In this document: piece by piece, positions 22,798-28,811 of the stretch
How the letters are laid out: every line of letters begins with the position of its first letter
Position numbering within the stretch: the first letter of the stretch is position 1
NCBI GenBank assembly: GCA_023391535.1
Contig: JAEWAU010000090.1
Location: forward strand, 1 to 28,811
Length of the DNA: 28,811 nucleotides
Direction: 5' to 3'
Source of the DNA: Bacillota bacterium
GTDB taxonomy: Bacteria; Bacillota; Clostridia; Oscillospirales; Ethanoligenentaceae
The notes under the pieces: model-generated
What the model was told of the DNA's origin: nothing
Database searches by the model: none
The model's input: the letters and a program-made list of their open reading frames with translations, nothing else
Translations under genes and position numbers: made by a program

Positions 22798-23697
22798 TTA
22801 TTGCAGCGGCGCCTGAAACGCGTAGCCCAGGGCGTCCATTTCGTGCACGAACACTTCCTCCAGCGTGAGCGGGAGCGCTTCCAGAAGCACGGGGCTCATG
22901 GCGCGCAGCGTTTCCAGCGTCTTTTCACGGTCGCCCCGCACGATGAAGTTAGCCACGGAGCCTTTCTGCGCGTAATCGAGAAGTAGGATGCCTTCGAACC
23001 GCTTGCGGTCGAACGGTTCGCCGAACGCCACCTGGATTTTGAACAGCGAGGTTTTCAGGTGCGCAACGTCGCTTTCGAACAGGATTCCGCCCTTGTGCAG
23101 CAGCGCGAGCTGGTCGCAGGTGTCCTCCAGCTCCCGCAGACTGTGGGAGGCGAGCACGGCCGTGCAGTTCCGGTCGCATACGTCGTTGTACACCACGTTT
23201 TTCACAAGGTTGCGCATCACAGGGTCCAGCCCGTCGAAGGTTTCGTCGAAAAAAATATAGTCCGGGTTCGTGGAGAGCGCGAGGATCGTGGCAGCCTGCC
23301 GACGCATGCCTTTGGAAAACGTGGCGAGGTTTGCCTTGGGGCTGAGGCCGAAGGCTTTTACCAGGCTGTTGTACCGTTCCGTGCTGAAATCCGGGTGGAC
23401 GCTCCGGTACAGCAGCGCCATGCGGTCCATATTCGATTGCGGAAGGAAAAACAGCTCGTCGGGCACAAAGGCGAAATGCCGCTTGGCGGCGGGGTTTTCG
23501 TATATCGGTTCGCCGTCGAGCGTCACGGAACCGCCGTCCGGCCGGTAAACGCCCGCGAGCAGCCGCAGAAATGTGGATTTGCCCGCGCCGTTGGAGCCGA
23601 CGAGGCCGTAGACGCACCCTTGCGGGATGGTGCAGCTCAGTTCCCGGAGCGCCGTGAAACCGCCGAATTTTTTGGTAAGCTTCTCCGCCTGAATCAT
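22798..23697 (-). CDS. ABC transporter ATP-binding protein (YtrB-like)
   Basis: 299 residues. Nucleotide-binding subunit powering the adjacent permease. Walker A GSNGAGKST (~35-43); Q-loop region; signature TFSKGMRRQ, the degenerate form usual in ABC-2 exporters instead of LSGGQ; Walker B YIFFDETFDGLDP; and the H-loop histidine in ASHSLRELE. The C-terminal ~80 residues form a regulatory extension ending EVFVHEMDALGY. The start is ATG 23697-23695 with AGGAGGAG about seven bases upstream; a longer open frame upstream lacks homology. It begins 166 bases after the repressor gene and 32 bases before the permease gene. The 166-base gap holds a GGGCGT/ACGCCC hairpin but no promoter I would trust. 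Confidence 0.95.
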   Translation of the reverse strand: MIQAEKLTKKFGGFTALRELSCTIPQGCVYGLVGSNGAGKSTFLRLLAGVYRPDGGSVTLDGEPIYENPAAKRHFAFVPDELFFLPQSNMDRMALLYRSVHPDFSTERYNSLVKAFGLSPKANLATFSKGMRRQAATILALSTNPDYIFFDETFDGLDPVMRNLVKNVVYNDVCDRNCTAVLASHSLRELEDTCDQLALLHKGGILFESDVAHLKTSLFKIQVAFGEPFDRKRFEGILLLDYAQKGSVANFIVRGDREKTLETLRAMSPVLLEALPLTLEEVFVHEMDALGYAFQAPLQ

Positions 23698-23863
23698 GGT
23701 GGAACTCCTCCTTTTTCTTTGGCATTTTACAGCGGTTCCGAAGAAGATTGCAAAAGTCCATTCCTTATCTCGATCTCGACCATATCTTGCCCCTCGGAAA
23801 CGCCGGTACTTTTCAGAAAATGCCGCGGGGCGTTTACACGCCCGTAAAAGCCGCCGGGTGCTT

Positions 23864-24253
23864 TTATCCGGGGCCGCGCACGCGCTCCGCATCGCGGAAG
23901 GCGCGCCGCACTTCTTCCTGGACGCCGGCTTCCGGCGCGCCGGAAAGAGCGAGCCAGTAGGACGCCTCGTAAACGGCCTGCAGGCTGCCCGAAACGGTTT
24001 TGCCGATGCGCTCGCGCGCGTCGTCCGCAACGAACCGCCCTACGCCGGGCACGGAAAAGGTGATGTGCGCGTTTTCCAGTTCGCCGTAAGCTTTCTGGAT
24101 GGTGTTCGGGTTCACCGAAAGCTCCGTGGAAAGCGCGCGGACGGACGGAATCTGCTCGCCGGACCGAAAGCTCCCGGCAAGGATGAGCTTTTTGAATTCC
24201 TCGATGATTTGCTCGTAAACGGGCTGCCCGGATTGTTTATCGATATTGAGCAT
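23864..24253 (-). CDS. GntR-family transcriptional repressor, YtrA subfamily
   Basis: 129 residues, the size of Bacillus YtrA (130). The N-terminal winged helix (~10-75) reads QPVYEQIIEEFKKLILAG, GEQIPSVRALSTELSVNPNTIQKAY in outline, and GVGRFVAD; the C-terminal part is a short helical stretch (~80-129), which defines the YtrA subfamily in contrast to the longer effector domains of FadR or HutC types. ATG at 24253-24251 follows AAAGGGGG by nine bases; an upstream ATG at 24283 is less likely. It heads an operon with an ABC ATPase and permease. A matching operator at its own transcription start indicates autorepression. Known YtrA systems respond to cell-wall-active antibiotics. Confidence 0.95.
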   Translation of the reverse strand: MLNIDKQSGQPVYEQIIEEFKKLILAGSFRSGEQIPSVRALSTELSVNPNTIQKAYGELENAHITFSVPGVGRFVADDARERIGKTVSGSLQAVYEASYWLALSGAPEAGVQEEVRRAFRDAERVRGPG

Positions 24254-24282
24254 CCACGCGGTCCCCCTTTCGAAGTGACCCA

Positions 24283-24307
24283 ACTGTACTAGTACGAATG
24301 GTACACT
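24283..24307. promoter_or_regulatory. YtrA-type operator at the start of the repressor operon
   Basis: On the minus strand AGTGTA-N13-TACAGT; the known YtrA site is AGTGTA-N13-TACACT, so 11 of 12 positions fit with exact spacing. It overlaps the predicted transcription start (~24304), placing it well for repression. Confidence 0.75.
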
Positions 24308-24310
24308 TGG

Positions 24311-24339
24311 AGTATAGCCGCTTCCCGCGCGGCTGTCAA
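24311..24339 (-). promoter_or_regulatory. Strong sigma-A promoter of the gntR-ABC operon
   Basis: Minus strand: TTGACA (-35, 24339-24334, perfect), 17-base spacer, TATACT (-10, 24316-24311). This is the best promoter match in the window, and the adjacent operator implies it is normally held off. Confidence 0.85.
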
Positions 24340-24398
24340 GCGGGAAAGCGCGGAAAACGGAAAAATCCGGAATCTGGCGGAAAAGGGCGCGGGGTGCG

Positions 24399-25364
24399 CT
24401 ATCTGCCGAGCGTCCCTTCGCGGAACGCGCGGGCGAAGCCCACCTCCGGCAGTTCTACCGTTTTGCCTTTCAGATAGGAGAGCGCGCCGGCATCGGAAGC
24501 AAAATCGAACGCGACCTTGTAGGCGCACAGCGCCTGATGCGTGAAGCCGTAAGGCGCGTCGAGCGCGTTGCGCCCGTATTTTCCGTCGCCCAGCAGCGGG
24601 TGGCCGGCGTAAGCGAGCTGCGCGCGGATCTGGTGCGTGCGGCCGGTGAGCAGCTCCACCTCCACGAGGCTGAGGGCGTTTCGTTCCCCGAGCACACGGT
24701 AGCGCAGGCTCGCGGAAAGATCGCCCGGCCGGCGGCTTTCGTGTACGTAAACGCGCTTTTCGGCGGAATCCTTTTCCAAAAAGCCCTCGAGCACGCCCGC
24801 TTTTTGCTTGAACACGCCGTGTGCAAGGCAGAGATAGAACTTTTTCACTTCGCGCAGACGGATCTTCTCGTTGAGAATGCGCAAAGCCTCGGCGGTTTTG
24901 GCCGCGAGGACAAGGCCCTCCGTGTTGCGATCGATGCGGTTGCACAGCGCGGGCGCAAACGAGAGCTCGTCCGCAGGGTCGTACTCGCCCTTTTCGTACA
25001 GATAATGCCGGATGCGCGCGATGAGCGTATCCGCACTGCCGCGGTCGTCCTCGTGCACCACAAGCCCGGGGCGCTTGTAAACGAGAAGCACGTTCGCATC
25101 CTCGTAAACGGCGTCGATGCGGGCGGGCGCGTGCAGGAAGGCGTTTTCGCCGCCGGGGGAGAAAAATTCATCCCCGATATAGAGCTGGATGCGGTCGCCC
25201 TCCGCAAGGCGCGCGGCAATATCCGCGCGCTTGCCGTTGCGCTTGATGCGTTTGAGGCGCAGGTATTTATACAGCAGCGCCTGAGGCAGCGACGGCACCG
25301 CTTTCTGCAAAAATTTATCCAGCCGCTGGCCGGCGTCGTTTTTTTTGATTTCGAATTCCCGCAT
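24399..25364 (-). CDS. RluA-family pseudouridine synthase (RluC-like)
   Basis: 321 residues. Second member of the family in this window. The S4 domain lies at ~1-65 (DAGQRLDKFLQKAVPSLPQ, KRIKRNGKRADIAARL); the catalytic domain shows DANVLLVYKRPGLVVHED and the catalytic aspartate Asp145 in CNRIDRNTEGLVLAAK. The RTHQIRAQLAYAGHPLLGDGKYG end motif is complete. The NRIDRNTEG form and overall spacing fit the RluC/YlmL-like group with large-subunit rRNA targets, rather than the YlyB copy at 10705. ATG at 25364-25362 follows AAAAGGAC by about ten bases. It stands alone and diverges from radC. Confidence 0.93.
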   Translation of the reverse strand: MREFEIKKNDAGQRLDKFLQKAVPSLPQALLYKYLRLKRIKRNGKRADIAARLAEGDRIQLYIGDEFFSPGGENAFLHAPARIDAVYEDANVLLVYKRPGLVVHEDDRGSADTLIARIRHYLYEKGEYDPADELSFAPALCNRIDRNTEGLVLAAKTAEALRILNEKIRLREVKKFYLCLAHGVFKQKAGVLEGFLEKDSAEKRVYVHESRRPGDLSASLRYRVLGERNALSLVEVELLTGRTHQIRAQLAYAGHPLLGDGKYGRNALDAPYGFTHQALCAYKVAFDFASDAGALSYLKGKTVELPEVGFARAFREGTLGR

Positions 25365-25450
25365 CGTGCAAACCGTCCTTTTGTTTTCGCTGTTCCGGGC
25401 CGGACTGTGTGGGCCGAGCCGTGCAAATCCGCTCCCGGCCGGTACGCTTT

Positions 25451-25459
25451 ATTATAGCA
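25451..25459 (-). promoter_or_regulatory. Extended -10 promoter for the RluC-like gene
   Basis: Minus strand TGCTATAAT (25459-25451): perfect -10 with TG, the same nine bases as the hfq promoter. The -35 region is GC-rich and weak. Leader about 80 bases. Confidence 0.6.
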
Positions 25460-25502
25460 TAATCCGGCCTGCGGCGGCAGGGGCTTTCGAAGGCGGAAAC
25501 CG

Positions 25503-25532
25503 TTTGCATGTTCCCGGAGAAATGAGTATAAT
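25503..25532 (+). promoter_or_regulatory. Promoter for radC
   Basis: TTTGCA (25503-25508), 18-base spacer, TATAAT (25527-25532). It diverges from the promoter of the RluC-like gene; the two -10 boxes are about 70 bases apart. Confidence 0.55.
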
Positions 25533-25591
25533 AAATCTGCGGCAGGCCGCTGCGGCGGCGCGGAAACAGCGGGCCGGAGGAGACGGCGGAG

Positions 25592-26353
25592 ATGGAAAAA
25601 CAGGGAAGAAAAGACGGCCTTACGGAAAACGCAGAGCGCGAAGCGCAGCTGCACGCCGGGCACCGGGAACGGCTGAAGGAACGCTTTCTCGCCGAAGGCA
25701 TCGACCATTTCGAATCCCACAACATATTGGAACTGATTCTGTTTTACGCCGTTCCCCGCAGGGACACCAACGAGCTGGCGCACCGGCTGCTCGCTGCGTT
25801 CGGCGGTTCCCTCGTGCGCGTGCTCGACGCGCCGGTGGAGGAGCTTTGCCGGGTGGACGGCGTGGGGCGCAGCACGGCGCTGCTGATCAAGCTGTTCCCG
25901 GAGGTCTGCCGCCGGTATCTCACGGAGCTCCGCGGGCCGGGCGAGATCATCGGCTCTTCACGGGACGCGGCCAAAATCCTGATTCCGCTGTTCTTCGGCC
26001 GCACGGGCGAAATGGTGGTGCTGCTCTGCCTGGACGCCAAAGGCAGAGTATTGTTCTGCAACCCGGTGTTCGAGGGAACGGTGAACGCCGCGGCCGTGGG
26101 AGTGCGGCGCGTGGTGGAGATCGCCGTGCGTTATAATGCCACCGATCTCATTCTGGCGCACAACCACCCGGGCGGGCTGGCCATCCCCTCGGAGCAGGAT
26201 ATCCTCGTTACCCAAAAAGTGGCGGACGCGCTGAAAACGGTGGGCGTTTCGCTGCTCGACCACCTGATCGTGGCGGAAACCGATTGGGTTTCGCTTGCCG
26301 CTACGCCCACGCTGCGCGGCCTGTTTCCGCGCCGCGAGGGCTTTGTGCTCTGA
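25592..26353 (+). CDS. radC: RadC/YsxA family JAB-domain protein
   Basis: 253 residues. An N-terminal helix-hairpin-helix-like region (~30-110; HNILELILFYAVPRRDTNELAHRLL, VDGVGRSTALLIK) precedes the MPN/JAB metal-binding domain (~120-250) with LAHNHPGGLAIPSEQD, the H-x-H...D zinc motif of this fold. The name comes from an old link with DNA repair that was later withdrawn; the true activity remains unknown, though natural-competence and mobile-element links have been proposed. ATG 25592 follows GGAGGAG (25577-25583) by eight bases. Its own promoter lies upstream; uvrB follows after 225 bases with a separate promoter. Confidence 0.95.
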   Translation: MEKQGRKDGLTENAEREAQLHAGHRERLKERFLAEGIDHFESHNILELILFYAVPRRDTNELAHRLLAAFGGSLVRVLDAPVEELCRVDGVGRSTALLIKLFPEVCRRYLTELRGPGEIIGSSRDAAKILIPLFFGRTGEMVVLLCLDAKGRVLFCNPVFEGTVNAAAVGVRRVVEIAVRYNATDLILAHNHPGGLAIPSEQDILVTQKVADALKTVGVSLLDHLIVAETDWVSLAATPTLRGLFPRREGFVL

Positions 26354-26386
26354 GCCTGGTCGTATTCCGAGCCTGGAATCGTATTC
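26352..26386 (+). repeat. Short direct repeat after radC
   Basis: GAGCCTGGTCGTATTC (26352-26367) recurs as GAGCCTGG-AA-TCGTATTC (26369-26386), beginning inside the radC stop region. A decayed partial third copy may follow (TGGATTGGAATGG). Likely slippage product. Confidence 0.7.
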
Positions 26387-26423
26387 TGGATTGGAATGGA
26401 TAAAGAAATATTCACGCGGTGGG

Positions 26424-26452
26424 TTGCCGGAAACGGCCGTCCGTGCTATACT
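26424..26452 (+). promoter_or_regulatory. Promoter for uvrB
   Basis: TTGCCG (-35, 26424-26429), exact 17-base spacer, TATACT (-10, 26447-26452) with extended TG (TGCTATACT). Predicted start ~26459, giving a ~120-base leader. Confidence 0.7.
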
Positions 26453-26457
26453 ATATA

Positions 26458-26470
26458 GGAACGGTGTTCC
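26458..26470. promoter_or_regulatory. Dyad at the uvrB transcription start (LexA-box-like)
   Basis: GGAAC-GGT-GTTCC with flanking TATA/TTATA. It resembles the Gram-positive SOS box (GAAC-N4-GTTC) but has a three-base instead of four-base centre. Position over the start site of a classical SOS gene makes an operator role plausible. Confidence 0.45.
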
Positions 26471-26578
26471 TTATAAAGTAAAACAAGAGCGCGTAACGCG
26501 GTTCCGGTTCGGCCCACAAACGCCGCCCGGAACCGAATTGCCGCAAACAGAAGGATTCACGGAGTAATACGGAACAGT

Positions 26579-28546
26579 ATGGATCATTTTAAACTGGTAT
26601 CCCAATATAAGCCCACGGGCGACCAGCCCGAGGCCATCGCACAGCTCACCCAGGGCGTGCTGCGGGGCGACCGGGAGCAGACGCTGATGGGCGTTACGGG
26701 CTCGGGCAAAACCTTCACGATGGCGAACATCATCGCCAACGTGAACAAGCCCACGCTGGTGCTGGCACACAACAAAACGCTGGCGGCGCAGCTCTGCAGC
26801 GAGTTCAAGGAGTTTTTCCCGGAAAACGCCGTGGAATACTTCGTGAGTTACTACGATTACTACCAGCCGGAGGCATATATCCCGCAGACGGATACCTACA
26901 TCGAGAAGGATTCGTCCATCAACGACGAGATCGACAAGCTGCGCCATTCGGCCACGTCGTCCCTTTCGGAGCGGCGCGACGTCATCATCGTTTCGAGCGT
27001 GTCCTGCATCTACAGCCTTGGCGACCCGATCGACTACCGCAACATGGTGGTTTCGCTGCGCCCCGGCATGGTGAAGAACCGCGACGAGGTGACGCGCAAG
27101 CTGGTGGAAATCCAGTACGAGCGCAACGATATCAGCTTCACGCGCAACAAATTCCGCGTGCGGGGCGACGTGATCGAAATTTTTCCCGCCTATTCGGGTG
27201 AAAACGCCGTGCGCATCGAGTTTTTCGGCGACGAGGTGGACCGCATCACTGAGATCAACGCCCTCACGGGCGAGGTCAAAGGCACGCTGAGCCATATCGC
27301 CATCTACCCGGCGTCGCATTACATCGTGCCGCGCGATAAAATGGAAGCCGCGCTCGTGGATATCGAGCAGGAAATGGAAGAACGCGTGGCGTATTTCAAA
27401 AAAGAGGGCAAGCTGCTGGAGGCGCAGCGCATCGAGCAGCGCACCAAGTACGATATGGAGATGCTGCGCGAGGTGGGGTTCTGCAGCGGCATCGAAAACT
27501 ATTCCCGCGTGCTCTCCCGCCGCGCGCCCGGCAGCGCGCCGTTCACTCTCATCGATTACTTCCCGAAGAACGATTTTTTGCTGTTCGTGGACGAATCCCA
27601 TGTGACGCTGCCGCAGGTGCGGGGGATGTACGCGGGCGACCGCGCGCGTAAGGATACGCTGATAAACTACGGCTTCCGGCTGCCCTCGGCCTACGACAAC
27701 CGCCCCCTCAATTTCGACGAATTCTGTGCGCGTATCCACCAGGCGGTGTACGTAAGCGCCACGCCTGCGGAATTCGAGCGCACGCGCTCCGCGCAGGTGG
27801 TGGAGCAGGTGATCCGCCCCACGGGCCTGCTGGACCCGGAAATCTCCGTGCGGCCCACGGAAGGGCAGATCGACGACCTCATCTCCGAAATCAACACGCG
27901 CGCCGAGCGGAAGGAGCGCGTGCTCGTAACGACGCTTACCAAAAAGATGGCCGAGGATCTGACGCACTACCTCGAGGGTGTGGGCATCCGGGTGCGCTAC
28001 ATGCACCACGACATCGAAACCATCGAGCGCATGGAGATCATCCGCGACCTGCGGCTCGGGGAATTCGACGTCCTCGTGGGCATCAACCTGCTGCGCGAGG
28101 GGCTGGATATCCCGGAGGTTTCGCTCGTGGCCATTCTGGACGCGGATAAAGAGGGTTTCCTGCGCAGCGAAACGTCGCTGATCCAGACGGTGGGGCGCGC
28201 GGCCCGCAATGCGCAGGGCACCGTCGTCATGTATGCCGACTCGGTCACCGATTCCATGGAGCGCGCCATCGACGAAACGCTGCGCCGCCGGGGCATCCAG
28301 CAGCGCTACAACGAGGAGCACGGCATCACGCCCAAAACCATCGTCAAAGACGTGCGCCAGATCATCGAGATCAGCTCGAAGGAGGACAGCAGCGACCGCA
28401 AATCCTTCAAAAAGCTCCCGCGCGCCGAGCGGGAAGCGATGCTCCAAAAGCTCGAAAAGGAAATGCGTGCGGCGGCCAAGCTGCTGGAATTCGAACAGGC
28501 CGCGTTTTTACGCGATAAAATCAAGGAACTGCGCGGCGCGAACTGA
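26579..28546 (+). CDS. uvrB: Excinuclease ABC subunit UvrB
   Basis: 655 residues, standard. UvrB verifies DNA lesions handed over by UvrA and positions UvrC for incision. Walker A GVTGSGKT is at 38-45; the beta-hairpin with lesion-probing tyrosines YYDYYQPEAY at 91-100; the DEAD-like motif DESH at 338-341; GINLLREGLDIPE and QTVGRAARN are the later helicase motifs; and the C-terminal UVR domain KLEKEMRAAAKLLEFEQAA binds UvrC. ATG 26579 has only a distant GGAG (26561-26564, 14 bases), so translation initiation may be modest. uvrA follows after an 80-base gap with a strong terminator-like hairpin. uvrC is not in this window. Confidence 0.98.
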   Translation: MDHFKLVSQYKPTGDQPEAIAQLTQGVLRGDREQTLMGVTGSGKTFTMANIIANVNKPTLVLAHNKTLAAQLCSEFKEFFPENAVEYFVSYYDYYQPEAYIPQTDTYIEKDSSINDEIDKLRHSATSSLSERRDVIIVSSVSCIYSLGDPIDYRNMVVSLRPGMVKNRDEVTRKLVEIQYERNDISFTRNKFRVRGDVIEIFPAYSGENAVRIEFFGDEVDRITEINALTGEVKGTLSHIAIYPASHYIVPRDKMEAALVDIEQEMEERVAYFKKEGKLLEAQRIEQRTKYDMEMLREVGFCSGIENYSRVLSRRAPGSAPFTLIDYFPKNDFLLFVDESHVTLPQVRGMYAGDRARKDTLINYGFRLPSAYDNRPLNFDEFCARIHQAVYVSATPAEFERTRSAQVVEQVIRPTGLLDPEISVRPTEGQIDDLISEINTRAERKERVLVTTLTKKMAEDLTHYLEGVGIRVRYMHHDIETIERMEIIRDLRLGEFDVLVGINLLREGLDIPEVSLVAILDADKEGFLRSETSLIQTVGRAARNAQGTVVMYADSVTDSMERAIDETLRRRGIQQRYNEEHGITPKTIVKDVRQIIEISSKEDSSDRKSFKKLPRAEREAMLQKLEKEMRAAAKLLEFEQAAFLRDKIKELRGAN

Positions 28547-28586
28547 GCGCCGGCTTCAGCGGAGCGGCTTGCGGGGGTCTTGGCCC

Positions 28587-28612
28587 GCGGGGCGCGGCCC
28601 CGCATTTTTTTT
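28587..28612 (+). terminator. Intrinsic terminator between uvrB and uvrA
   Basis: GCGGGG (28587-28592), loop CGCGG, CCCCGC (28598-28603), then A and eight T residues (28605-28612). The T-run ends one base before the GGAGGG ribosome site of uvrA. An alternative hairpin GCGGG (28571-28575)/CCCGC (28584-28588) overlaps its first bases, so the pair could act as an attenuator. Confidence 0.8.
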
Positions 28613-28626
28613 CGGAGGGTTTGCGC

Positions 28627-28811
28627 ATGTCGAAAAACACCATCGTCATCAAGGGGGCGCGCGAGCACAATCTCAAGAACATCGATCTTGTGCTTCCGCG
28701 CGACAAACTGATCGTTTTCACCGGGCTTTCGGGCAGCGGCAAATCGTCGCTCGCGTTCGATACCATCTACGCGGAGGGGCAGCGGCGCTATGTGGAGTCG
28801 CTTTCCTCCTA
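28627..28811 (+). CDS. uvrA: Excinuclease ABC subunit UvrA, N-terminal fragment (3' end outside window)
   Basis: Only the first 61 codons are present; the window ends mid-gene. The visible part is unmistakable: IVIKGAREHNLKNIDL, Walker A GLSGSGKSS in VFTGLSGSGKSSLAF, and DTIYAEGQRRYVESLSS. UvrA is the dimeric ABC-type ATPase that scans DNA and loads UvrB. ATG 28627 follows GGAGGG (28614-28619) by seven bases. No promoter is visible between the terminator and the start, so expression would need read-through from uvrB or regulated antitermination. uvrB-uvrA order is as in Bacillus. Confidence 0.97.
   Translation, partial: MSKNTIVIKGAREHNLKNIDLVLPRDKLIVFTGLSGSGKSSLAFDTIYAEGQRRYVESLSS

Noticed and set aside
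26471..28447. 658-codon open frame opposite uvrB
   Set aside because: Pure shadow of uvrB, same GC effect, no ribosome site and no family resemblance.
1..28811. CRISPR array, prophage, toxin-antitoxin, rRNA or tRNA genes
   Set aside because: No regularly spaced repeats, integrase, phage structural genes, antitoxin-size pairs or cloverleaf sequences were recognised.

Overview
This is a GC-rich, gene-dense, almost purely housekeeping chromosome segment from a Gram-positive anaerobe-type Firmicute. Evidence for that placement: SepF, DivIVA, a Firmicute-type short Hfq, a YtrA-type GntR regulator, sigma-A promoters with extended -10 boxes, and the order ylmE-sepF-ylmG-ylmH-divIVA-ileS-lspA-ylyB, which is the order known from Bacillus subtilis (minus ylyA). 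The high GC, the split (two-subunit) transketolase and the tig-clpP-clpX order suggest a high-GC Clostridia lineage such as Oscillospirales. That taxonomic call is an inference, not a match.

Layout. 1-2443: the 3' part of mutL, then miaA and hfq (mismatch repair, tRNA modification, RNA chaperone); hfq has its own extended -10 promoter inside the end of miaA and a long structured leader. 2454-7052: a membrane-anchored HlyD-like protein leads into the division/cell-pole cluster ylmE-sepF-ylmG-ylmH-divIVA. 7053-7312: an intergenic region holding an AT-rich 103-bp palindrome. 7313-11634: ileS-lspA-ylyB, overlapping genes; lspA has a tandem pentapeptide N-terminal extension. 11724-14518: a Cof-type HAD phosphatase, then a promoter and the two transketolase halves. 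14570-14791: a 222-bp, highly folded element with 17-bp terminal inverted repeats, lying between convergent genes. 14822-16850 (minus): nadA-mnmA. 17194-20626: tig, clpP, clpX, ended by a textbook bidirectional terminator. 20717-24253 (minus): a YtrA-like repressor, ABC ATPase and large ABC-2 permease, with promoter and matching operator. 24399-25364 (minus): a second RluA-family pseudouridine synthase. 25592-28811: radC, uvrB and the start of uvrA.

How it fits together. Most genes serve information processing, cell division and protein quality control. UvrB/UvrA and MutL provide DNA repair; trigger factor and ClpXP handle nascent and damaged proteins; MiaA, MnmA and the two pseudouridine synthases modify RNA. 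The only clearly accessory module is the YtrA-type ABC system. I found no phage, CRISPR, toxin, secondary-metabolite or defence system, and no RNA gene of a known class. The less ordinary signals are noncoding or low-complexity: the two palindromic elements, a U8-loop hairpin in the hfq leader, the LspA N-terminal repeat, and a terminator placed directly before the uvrA ribosome binding site.
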